Positions 35,637 to 45,648 of a stretch of 64,000 bases of DNA are shown here, piece after piece (the stretch's first letter is position 1; every line of letters begins with the position of its first letter). A program made the translations under genes and the position numbers. The notes beneath the pieces were generated by a model that was given only the letters and a program-made list of their open reading frames with translations, was not told the origin of the DNA and did not search any database. This DNA is from Zingiber officinale. Its lineage: Eukaryota > Streptophyta > Magnoliopsida > Zingiberales > Zingiberaceae. The DNA lies in contig NC_055991.1 in the NCBI RefSeq assembly GCF_018446385.1, forward strand, positions 118,215,794-118,279,793, given 5' to 3'.

Positions 35637-37333
35637 TGATACGGAGAGGGTTTAGAGGCAGGGAAGAGAATAGGAGGAAAAAAGAGGGGCAAGGTGGGAA
35701 AACCACTGTTTAGGGCTTAAGAGAGGGAGAGCTAGCTTGGTTCGAGGAGGGGCTTCGTGGGGTGCAGGTTCCGCCGCCAAAGTCATCTTCTTCCCATACT
35801 TCTTGTCGACGCCGGCCGCCGACCTCCGGCCTCCACTTCCTCTCCTTATCTGATCATCATCATCCCTCCTCCTTTCTTTTCACCTCCTACGTCACCACCG
35901 CCAACAGAAAAAGGGGAGCGGTTTCTTCCTCGTCTTCTCACTCTCCTCGCCGGCGCCACTGCCTGTCACCACCTCCGCTCTTCTCCCTTCGGTCACCGCC
36001 TCCTCCTCCTCTCTCCACCTCATGTGTTGTCATCGTCGCATGGATGCGTGTCGCTGCTACGGCTTCAGGTTTTCTACATCGTGGTCGGGGAAGGACGCAC
36101 GGGCTAGTCTCCTCCTCTCTCCCTTTCCTCTCGCCGGCAAATGCCTCCGGTCATCCCTTTTCCTCATCCACGCGACCCTCACCTCAAATGTTGCCGCTGT
36201 TTTCTCCAGTGATGCCGCAACCACTTTTCATCCTTCTCCTTTGTCGCCGTCTCATCTCCCCTTCAAGTGTACCGCCGGCGATGACAGCAGCCGTCGCCGC
36301 CCCTGTCCAGCGCCACCTCCCTCTCTATCTCTCACACTCGCCGGTAGTTCGTACGCCTTCTACCTCCTCATGTCACTGTCGGCCAGCATTGCCTTCAGCA
36401 GTTGACGCCGTTCACAGCTGGTTGAGGCCGCCCCAGGCAGTCAACGAAGTCCACAGCCATGCGTCACCGTCTCCGGGGGATGGCGATGTCCTCCGGACCG
36501 TCTTTGTTAGCACATACCTCTTCGATCCATCTGATCATACATGTCTGACGACGATCCAACATTCCACTGTGACCCTTTGATTTAGGTTGTCTCCAGCTTG
36601 TGAGCCGTGATTGTTCTCGGCCTTCGGGCCATTTTATTGTCTTTTGGCTTTTGTGCCGATCTGGCTTGTGTACTGTATTCCGACCTACGCGCTTATCCTG
36701 CCTATGTGTCGTGTCCTGGCCTGCGTGCCGATATAATTTTCCGGACTGCGTGCCGATATAGTTCCCCGGCCTGCGTGCCGACTTTATTTCTCGGCCTACG
36801 TGCCGAGCTCGTGTCTCAGCCTGCGTGTCGATCTCGTGTCCCGGTCTGTGTGTCGATCTCGTTTCTCGGTCTATGTGCTGATTTCACATCCCGGCCTGCG
36901 CGCTGGTGTTTTATCTCGACCTGCAGCTCGTCTCCCGGTTCCGTGCCGCGTCCAGCTCCGCGTCGTCAGATCCAGCTCTACAACCTGATCAGAGTCAGCT
37001 ACTCTTCCAGGTCGCGACAACTCGAGTCGCGTCCCATCCGAGGGCGCCCGCCTGGGCCAGGGTACGTTCCTCGTTCATATTCCATATGCATTTTCATTAT
37101 TTTACGGCTTAGTCTCGTACTCATATATTCGTTGGATCTGCCTCGAGCATCGGGGTACCGGGGACCGGGTCAAACCGGTCTCAGGCTGCAAGTAGCGTTG
37201 ACCAGAGGAGTTCTGAAGACTTGGTCAACATAGAAGTCATCTCAGCACACCCCCCTCCGGGACGTCGCAACTCAGTCAACATTCTCGCCACCTCACCCGA
37301 AGGTCCGTCTGACTCAGCTTCCGGACGGGATCA
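35637..37333 (+). repeat. 5' LTR of the LARD-like element
   Basis: Starts TGATACGGAGAGGG and ends ...cggacgggatca just before the PBS, 1697 bp. The inside has a Ser/Pro-rich open frame on the plus strand that is shared with the 3' LTR but shows no protein motif. An array of about 25-30 bp units of the type ccggcctgcgtgccgat lies at 36650-36930. Confidence 0.9.
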
Positions 37334-37336
37334 ATT

Positions 37337-37356
37337 TGGCGCCGTCTGTGGGAACA
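37337..37356 (+). promoter_or_regulatory. Primer binding site (Tat type)
   Basis: tggcgccgtctgtgggaac starts three bases after the 5' LTR end. The autonomous element at 55107 has the same text with one base changed. Confidence 0.7.
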
Positions 37357-38339
37357 TAACAACCTGTTCTAGAACGTGAAGATGGATGACGTCGGGAGGT
37401 TCTCTGCTATTATCACAATCCTGGAGGATCTCGACGCATATATTATCTTCTATCCTCACTCCACCGGTATTCGGGAGTCGAGAGATCGAGTGGAGCTTCA
37501 GCTGGCTGACAGGTTAGTTTTTCCATTATGTTTTTTCCCTGACTCCATAGGTATTCGGGAGTTAAGGGATCGAGACAAACCCTTAGCCGGTTGGCACGGC
37601 TTCCCGATCAGGTACGATACAAGCTCTGCTCCCTTTTTACGATTATAGGAACCGATATAGCTCCCTGATAAGAGAGTAAGATCCTAGCTCCTTGATCAAA
37701 GATTAGGGCCTTCGATTCTTGATCGAACACTAGGGGCCCAGCTCCCCACACATACACTTGGGACACAGCTCTCCGCTCATACACTAGGGACACAACTCCC
37801 CGATCATTGACTCACAGTACCACTTCCCGATCAGGATCTAGGGGCCTCACTCTTTGATTACATGCTAGGGGTCTTACTATCCAATTATGGACCAAAGGCC
37901 CAGCTCCCCGATCAGGTGTGCTACAGACTCTGCACCCTTCACCATGAGGTTCTGCATCCTCTTATTGCTACAGGCTCTGCTTCCTTCACTTGTTGTGCAG
38001 CCTCTTACATCTACAGGTGTTGCTTTCTTCACCCACGGTGCTCTGCTTCCTTCTATGGCTATGAGCTCTACTCCCTTATATCGGCTTCGTGCCCTTTATC
38101 TTCTCCCCTCACTCCACGGGTATTTGGGAGTTGAGGAACCGAGATAGATCCTCAGCCAGCTGGCACCGCTCCGTGATCAGGTATGATACGCGATCAGGTA
38201 TGACTAAGGCTTTATTCCCTCATGTTGCTACAAGCTTCACTTCTAGGGGTTTCAAGGCTTATCCTCCCCCGTTCGGGGTCGAAATATCGCCACTGGTCTC
38301 GGACCAAAGTATCACTACCGGTCTCAGATCGGAGTATCG

Positions 38340-38700
38340 CTAACGATCTCTCGGTCGAGCTTTCAGACCAATTCCCGGTCGGGCTTCCAGACCAATTCCG
38401 GGTCAGACCTTCAGATGGCTTTTTTGTCAGGCCTTGAGATTGTTTCCCGAGCAGGTCTCCAGATCAAGTCCTGGTCAGATCTCCAGATCAATTCCGGGTC
38501 AGGCCTCCAGACTGCGTCTTTGTCAGGCATTCAGAATGTTTCCCGGTCAGGTCTCCAGGTCGGGTCTTGGTCACACCTTCAGATCAATTCTTGGCCAGGT
38601 CTCTAGATCAATTACTGGTCAGACCTTTAGATCAATTCTTGTCCAGGTCTCCAGATCAAGTACTGGTCAGTCCCCCAGATCACCTCTCGGTCGGGATTCC
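38340..38700 (+). repeat. Tandem array, about 24-25 bp unit
   Basis: Units of the form agatcaattcctggtcaggt ctcc, about 14 degenerate copies, non-coding, inside the LARD-like element. Confidence 0.7.
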
Positions 38701-39330
38701 AGACTCTCGCCTCAGTGCGAGTTATAAGTGAGCATGACTCTCACGCCCAACGACCTTCTAGGTCAGCTATCCCAGACTCTCGCCCCAGTACGAGTTATAA
38801 GTGAGCACTGCTCTCACGCTCAATCCCCCAACGACCTTCCCGATCGGCTGTCCCAGACTCTCGCCTCAGTGCGAGTTATAAGTGAGCTCTGCTCTCACGC
38901 CTCCAGACTCTCGCCCCAGTGCGAGTTATAAGTGAGCACGACTCTCATGCCCAACGACCTTCCCGGTCGGTTGTCCCAGACTCTCGCCCCAGTGCGAGTT
39001 ATAAGTGAGCAAGGCTCTCACGCCCAACGACCTTCCCGATCGATTGTCCCAGACTCTCGCCCCAGTGTGAGTTATAAGCGAGTAAGGCTCTCACGCCCAA
39101 CGACCTTCCCGGTCGGTCGTCCCAGACTCTCGTTCCAGTGCGAGTTATAAGTGAGCAAGGCTCTCACGCCCAATAACCTTTCCAGGTCGGTCGTCCCAGA
39201 CTCTCGCCCCAGTGCGAGTTATAAGTGAGCAAGACTCTCACGCCCAACGACCTTTCCAGGTCGGGTCCCAGACTCTGGCCCCAGTGCGAGTTATAAGTGA
39301 GCATGCTCTCACGCCCAACGACCTCTTGGT
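38700..39330 (+). repeat. Tandem array, 73-bp unit (array 1)
   Basis: The motif gactctcgcc recurs at 38702, 38775, 38856, 38906, 38979, 39052, 39125 and 39199, with gactctggcc at 39271; most steps are 73, 72 or 74. Each unit has a small hairpin, ctcgcc...gcgag. Confidence 0.85.
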
Positions 39331-40080
39331 CGGTGCTCACCGCTCACTTACAGTTCTACCTGACACTCATCACACTGACTCACTCGCCGCTCTGCCCGGC
39401 ACGCATTACACTTGATTCACTTGCCGCTCTGCCCGACACTCTCATATCACGTTTTTGCTCACCGCTGTTCCTCGGTTGGCACTCATCGCTTCACTCGCCG
39501 CTCTGCTTGGCACTTATCATCCGCGCTTCGCTCATTAATGTGGCCCGATCGGCGCTCACCGCTTTACTCACCGCTCTGCTCGGCAATTATCATCCACGTT
39601 TCACTATTCGCTGTGGCCCGATCGGCGCTCACCGCTTCACTCACTGCTCTGCTTAGCACTTATTATTCGCTTTTTGCTCATCGCTCTTGCCCGATCGGCG
39701 CTCACCGCTTCACTTGCCGCTCTGCTCGGCACTTATCATCCGCGTTTCACTTATCGCTGTGGCTCGATTGGCGCTCACCGCTTCACTCGCCGCTCTGCTG
39801 GGCACTTATTATTCGCTCTTTGCTCATCACTTTGGCCCGGTCGGCGCTCACCGCTTCACTCGCCGCTCTGCTCGGTACTTATCATCCGTGTTTTGCTCGT
39901 TGTTGGTGCCCGATCGGCGCTCACCGCTTCGCTCGTCGCTCTGCCCGACACTTATCATATTCGCTTCGCTCGTCGCTGTGTCCGGCTCTTGGCATCTACA
40001 TTTCGTTCACCGCTGTGGCTGGGTCGGCATCCACCGCTCACTTGTCGCTCTGCCCTTCACGTTTCGCTCATCGTTGTTGC
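39330..40080 (+). repeat. Tandem array, 73-bp unit (array 2)
   Basis: The motif cggcgctcacc (one copy tggcgctcacc) recurs at 39550, 39623, 39696, 39769, 39842 and 39915, exactly 73 apart, with weaker copies on both sides. The unit differs in sequence from array 1 although the period is the same. The array keeps a long open frame only because of its composition. Confidence 0.85.
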
Positions 40081-40289
40081 TTGGTCGTTTGCTCGACCAT
40101 TCGATGGTACCACTCGGCTACTCGTTTTACGTCGGTCGACCTATCACTTAATGTTTTTCTCGATTGCGCACTCGACATCGCCCGTTCGTTCTTATTCTGC
40201 TCGGTAGACATTCTCTCTATTTTTGGATCGACATTTTTCGATTGCCCGGTCACGATGTATTTTCGCTCGATCACGCTCATGACTTTGCC

Positions 40290-40580
40290 CGACCATCATG
40301 CTCTTTATTGCCAGGTCGCGATTTACTGTCGTTCGGTCGACACTCGCTTGGTCACGTTCTTTATTACCAGGTCGCGATTCATTATCGCCTGGTCGACACT
40401 CGCTCGGTCACGTTCTTTATTACCAGGTCGCGATTCATTATCGCTCGGTCGACACTCGCTCGGCCACGCTCTTTATTACCAGGTCACGATTCATTATCGC
40501 TAGGTCGGCACTCGCTCGGTCATGCTCTTTATTGCCAGGTCGCGATTAATTGTCACTCGGTCGACATCTTATCGGTCATG
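40290..40580 (+). repeat. Tandem array, 56-bp unit
   Basis: The motif ccaggtcgcgatt recurs every 56 bp (40311, 40367 and on), about five copies with gctcggtcgacactcgctcg in each. It ends at the insertion point of the nested copia element. Confidence 0.8.
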
Positions 40581-40587
40581 CGTTTGA

Positions 40588-42251
40588 TGTTGGTGCAATT
40601 TCCAGTATGTCAAGGTTGACCTAGTTGACCAAGCGTAAACCTTGGTCATGGTTTCGATGTTTGACAATACAGAAAGACATGTAGACATGGACAATGCAGG
40701 TGCAGTTGTCCATGTGGAGAGATACTGATCAAGGTCTGATCAGGTTGAATGAAGAAGAGTCAAGTAGGTCAAGGTTGACCGGATACTTGACTGGGAAGTC
40801 CTAACTGGGATGTTAGGCAGAGTGAAAATCCTAGTAAGTGAAGCTAGGTGAAAGTGAAAGTCCTGGTGAGTGAAGCCAGGCAGTGGGAAAGTCCTGGTGA
40901 GTGAAGCCAGGCAGTTGGAAAAGTCCTGGTGAGTAAAGCGAGCGATTCGGAAAGTCACGGTGAGTGAAGCCGGCGGTTGGAAAAGTCCGGTGAGTGAAAC
41001 CAGGGTGAAAGTCACGGTGAGTGAAGCCGGCGGTTGGAAAAGTCTGGTGAGTGAAGCAGGCGGTTGGAAATCTGGTGAGTGAAGCGGTGAAAACCCTAGT
41101 GAGTGAAGCTAGGTGAAAGTCACGGTGAGTGAAGCAAGGGAAAAATCCAGATGGATCGAGGGTGATCGGACATCCGGTGTTGGAAAGTCTAAGTGGGTCG
41201 AAAGGATTGACCGGACACTTGGTAGGGAGTCTTAGCGGTCAAGGGTGACCGGATGCTAAGCATGAGATACCAATAGGTCAAGGTTGACCGGATATTGGTT
41301 TGGGCGTGGGACTTGGTTTGGGCAAAACCAAGAGTTGGATCGATCGGTGGATCGATCGGTGATCCATGGGTTATCGATCGGTGCGGTGACCGATCGGTAA
41401 CAAACGATATCTCTTGTATGTTATCGATCGGTCTGCGGGCCGATCGAGCAACGAAGAAAGGAGGATCGATGCGTGGGCCGATCCACATCTCTGATCGGTC
41501 CACGGCCGATCGAGGAAATCGAAGTTCTCGTGAAGAGTCTTGATCGATGCGGGGACCGATCGGCATAGGTCTGATCGGTCCCCAAGACCGATCGGTGGAG
41601 CCTGATCGGTCCAGATATAGCCGTTATGAGTGACAACGGCTATCTCCGTCTTCTTCGCTGTCTTCTTTGCAGTGCAGGTTATAAAAGGAGATCGAGGGCT
41701 TCTACAGCGATTCTTCTTCTTCTTCCTCTCCTTAGCTGCTACCTCTTGTGTCTGTAAGAGCTTGCTGTTGCTGAGCTTTGCTGAGCTCTTCTTAGCTGAA
41801 GCTTCGCGTGAGCTTCCTCGGCTGGGGTCTCCAACAGTTGCTGTTGTATTTGGCCCGTGAAGTTGCTGCTTCATCAACAGCCGACGAGAAGGCAAGATTG
41901 TTTGTTTTTACATTCATATTGTTGCTTCTTCTTGTGTATTCATGTACTCCTTATTGCTGTTGCAAAGATTGTGGCGAGGTTTCTCCACCCACAAGGAGTA
42001 TATATTAGTCGGTTCTCCGGGGACTCATCCACCGACGGATTGATAGGCTTCGTCCACCTTACGGACACGCCAAGGAGTAGGAGTATATCTCCGAACCTCG
42101 TTACATCGACGCGTGTTGAGGTTTGTCTTCTTCCTTTTCGTTTCTACGGTTTTATTTCCGCTGCGCTAACCCTAATCGTAGGAAGAAACGCGAAGATTTG
42201 GAGTCGGCTATTCACACCCCCCCTCTCTAGCCGCGACCATCGATCCTAACA
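40588..42251 (+). repeat. 5' LTR of the gag-only element
   Basis: 1664 bp, TG...CA. Order in U3: hairpin at the start, module array (40758-41299), short gtgagtgaag hairpins (40820-41130), palindrome array (41338-41625), TATA at 41680, then R/U5. Several palindromes carry more changes here than in the 3' LTR. Confidence 0.93.
41680..41687 (+). promoter_or_regulatory. TATA box of the 5' LTR
   Basis: TATAAAAG directly downstream of the palindrome array; the expected transcription start is about 30 bases further on. The 3' LTR has the same box at 46696-46703. Confidence 0.65.
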
Positions 42252-42253
42252 AG

Positions 42254-42265
42254 TGGTATCAGAGC
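42254..42265 (+). promoter_or_regulatory. Primer binding site (initiator tRNA-Met)
   Basis: TGGTATCAGAGC two bases after the 5' LTR end. Confidence 0.9.
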
Positions 42266-42313
42266 GAGGTCGCTCTTCGTTGGATCAACACCCGGGGGAG
42301 CACGAGCTAGAGA

Positions 42314-43767
42314 ATGGATTTATTTGGAGAAGATGTCACGATTCCACCCTTCTACGATCGCGACGACTTCGCGTTTTGGAAGGTAAGAATGAAGTACTTT
42401 CTTATAACTAACCTTGAAAATTGGAGTTGTGTTCAATTAGGTTTCAAGCCTCCGATGGACAAGAAAGGAGAAACCCTAGAGAAGAAGGAGTGGACCAAGG
42501 AACAAGTCCATCAATCCCTAGTCAACGATGAGGTATTGAAAATTTTTGAATTCTCTTTACCTAATGATGTTTTGTGTAGGATAGGTGGATACAACAATGC
42601 CAAGGAGTTGTGGAACAACTTGGCTAAGTTCCATGAGGGGAACTCCTCTTCAAGCCATGAAGAGGAGTCAAGTGAGCCAAGGAGTTCACTTCATGGAGGA
42701 ATGGATTTAGAAGTTGAGGGCCACTCAACATCTAAAGAAGAGGAGGAGGAGAGTTCTTCTTCAAGTTCGGAACAAGAAGAAGAAGCTTCTACCTCCGGAA
42801 GGGATGAAGGAGAGAGCGTTCATCCATCCTCAACTCTAGGTAACTCAAGCCATTTAGTTTCTAGCAAATTACACATAATGTGCTTTGAGTGTAGGGAATT
42901 TGGACATTACAAGAGTAAATGTCCAAAGAGGGTTAGGAAGACTCCACCGGCGCCAAAGATCAAGGAAGCCGGAGTCCCGTGGTGTGCTTCCAATGCAAGC
43001 GAAGGGGACACTATCGGAGCCAATGTCCGAGGGGGAGGCAATCTCACAAGGACAAGAGACCGAGCACATCGATAGGGGGAGCTAAGGCAAACCCTAAGGT
43101 AATCTCTAAGGCACATTATTGCAATACTAGTAAGATGCATGCTAGTAGTTTGATTGCAATTGACAATAATGATAAGCATGATAATTATAGAAATCGATAC
43201 ACATGCTTAGGTGCCAAACATGTGAGCCTAGATAAGGATAACACTAAGAAAGCCAACCCTAGAATTAACCCATCTAAGGCTAAGGAAAACCTAGGTAGGA
43301 ATCCCAAATCAACTAGACACATGCCTAGGAATGCCTCAAAGAAAAATGACAAATCAAGTCTTGAGGTATTAGAGAAAGAAAACCAAGTCTTGAGGTCAAG
43401 ACTTGACTCTCTAGAAAAGGCTCTTGAGGATTTGACTCTAGGGTCTAGGGGTAAAAAACCCAAGTTCAAGGACATGAAAGGTTTGGGTCACAAACCTAAG
43501 TCCCAAATGGTCAAGCCCACTTATCACAATGTTCCATTCGATTATGGAACAAAATCTAGGGCTAGGAAGACCATCACCAAGGTCACAAGGGGAGTCACCC
43601 CTAGAGTTGATCTTGATGAGTCCCAAATGACCAAGGTTTCAAAGCCTAGGAGGGTCATTAGGAGGGTTGCTAGGGAAGTCATCCCTAGTGAATATTTAGT
43701 GAACCCAATGAGCTCCAATAGGTATTGGGTTCCTAGGAGCGTGATTTCATCACGCAAGATTAGTTAG
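42314..43767 (+). pseudogene. Copia-type Gag with a frame break between its two zinc knuckles
   Basis: The first frame (42314-43075) starts MDLFGEDVTIPPFYDRDDFA and carries ELWNNLAKFHE, an acidic Ser/Glu stretch and the first knuckle CFECREFGHYKSKC. The second frame (from 42979) carries the second knuckle CFQCKRRGHYRSQC and the Lys-rich, coiled-coil tail to 43767. Against the intact copy at 1-1286, about 22 bases are missing near 42979, between the knuckles, which shifts the frame. Unless ribosomes shift there, the product stops at 43075 with only one knuckle. No pol follows. Confidence 0.85.
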
Positions 43768-45536
43768 GGTGTGCCAACCTTACTTGAATAGGTAGTTAAC
43801 CTAATCATGGTAAAAGATGGTACTTTAGGAATTTTCAAGGTATAATCAAGCCTTGGAAATGAAATGGAAAAGTATTCCTAAGGTGTTTAGGATGTGCCAA
43901 TCACAATTGAAGAGTTTTCTAGGGTCAATCTAATTAGCACATAGTGATCTAAAAATCCTTAGTATATGATTTTAGGTCTAATACACTTAGGAATATGGAA
44001 TTTATGGCAAAATGATCAAAACTATCAAAAATGGCAATTAAGGCTAGAATTAGGTATTTCCTATACCTTTATGTGCTATTTGTCATATATTGTTTGCCAT
44101 ATGTCATGTCATGACATCATATTTATTTTATGATCATTTAAAATGTCATGATAATGCTTAGGTTATTTATATGTCATGCTTTATTTAAGTTTCATACTTT
44201 ATGCCATGACATCATGACATTGGCACATGTTATTATGTATGATATCATTTTATGCCATGTCATCATTTCTTGCATTTATAATCAATGAAATTGATTTAAG
44301 GTTAAAAATATAATTTGATATAGAGATCAAATTGATGTTTAGAAAAATGCATGAGAACTTAGATTAAGCTAACCTAAACCCATATCTCACATCAAAATTG
44401 ACTTGGATGTGTTTGATACACCTTAGATGTGTGTGAGATATTAGGATTATGAGTTAGGATCAAGGTGCATAGTTCTTGTACCTAGATGAGCCTAATTCGA
44501 AATTGGGGATCATAGGGAAAGCTTATGTATAAGTCATGTACATTTAGCCCAAAGATTATGGTCCTAAATTAAATGGTTTAAAATCATTTCAAAATTGATT
44601 TGAAAAACCTTGATGAAGCTTTTCTAGTGATAGCATTCATCATTGAACAAGTTGATACAAAGATAAGTTAACTTTGAGCTATTTCAAAGACTTTTGAACT
44701 TTGTATCAAGATTGAAAAATGGAAGTTATTTTCATAGAAAACTATTTTTCCATGATAGTATATGTTATGAGGAATGTATCCTCAAAATTTCACAATTTTT
44801 GAAATTTTCTGTAATTTTCTAGAGGTTTCTGAATTTCGTGGAGAGAAATCAAAACTTATCAGACCTTTATCAGGTTTGTGGACCGATCAGAAGGGTTTCT
44901 GATCGGTCCTGGATCGGTCACTGTGACCGATCCAGAGGGAGCCTGATCGGTCTGGTGACCGATCAGGGCGTGCCAAGTTGCTGAATTTCGACTGTTTGTC
45001 TGAAATTGCAGCTATGGAAGTGGTGTTTTAGAGTTCTAAAGGTTTGAAACTCTCCAAGACATTGTTGGTGCAATGGTCAAGGGGGAGTTGACCTTTAGGG
45101 GGAGTTTTACCTATTAGTCAAGGAGGAGTTGACTTTTAGGGGGAGTTTTTACTCGTCGAAATTTTTGAGGATGAGTGATATGGGATTATCACTAAGTTGA
45201 TTGTTGAATTTAGTATCAAGGGGAAAATTAAGGGTTTCAATGAAAGGTATGAGACTTTCATTAGGAAGAAACTCTTGACCTTGAGAAGAATGAAGAGTAT
45301 GGGAAGTTCATTAGTGTGTTGTTGATCAACGAGTGAAGTTGTGAACAACGATAACTAACTCTTCAGGGGAGAGTTTTTGATGTGTGCCAATAGGGTAGAA
45401 TGAAGGGTTTAAGTTAGGCCTTCATTATCTAAGAAGGAGGTTGCCTTCTTAGAAGGAGAATGTAAGGTTGTAACTTATGTTTCATTACCTAGTGGCATGA
45501 GGAAAGTTGAGGCTATTGGATTAGCCTAACTTAAAG
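43768..45536 (+). other. Non-coding 3' internal region of the gag-only element
   Basis: No protein is readable. It has a cluster of CATGACAT-type palindromes (44080-44280), a GATCGGTC/GACCGATC patch (44870-44970) and agttgac...ggggga motifs near 45065-45150 that look like extra polypurine tracts. The same landmarks, in the same order, occur in the older remnant at 50110-52491. Confidence 0.7.
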
Positions 45537-45648
45537 GTATTGTCAAACATCAAAAAGGGGGAGATTGTTGGTGCAATTTCCAATAGGTCAAGGTTGACCT
45601 AGTTGACCAAGAGTAAACCTTGGTCATGGTTTCGATGTTTGACAATAC
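45537..45648 (+). other. Branched inverted-repeat structure over the PPT/U3 junction
   Basis: A perfect 15-bp inverted repeat, gtattgtcaaacatc (45537-45551) and gatgtttgacaatac (45634-45648), encloses the PPT, the LTR start and two inner hairpins: taggtcaa/ttgaccta (45584-45601) and tgaccaag/cttggtca (45604-45611 and 45619-45626, 7-nt loop). Confidence 0.85.
45552..45564 (+). promoter_or_regulatory. Polypurine tract
   Basis: aaaaagggggaga ends one base before the 3' LTR; it primes plus-strand DNA synthesis in LTR elements. Confidence 0.85.

Noticed and set aside
35762-36580. Long Ser/Pro/Arg-rich open frame (272 codons), with a twin at 47804-48604
   Set aside because: It lies inside both LTRs of one element, has no domain and is kept open by composition.
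39412-40503. 363-codon open frame
   Set aside because: It is a translation through 73-bp and 56-bp tandem arrays; several frames are open at once and no protein motif appears.
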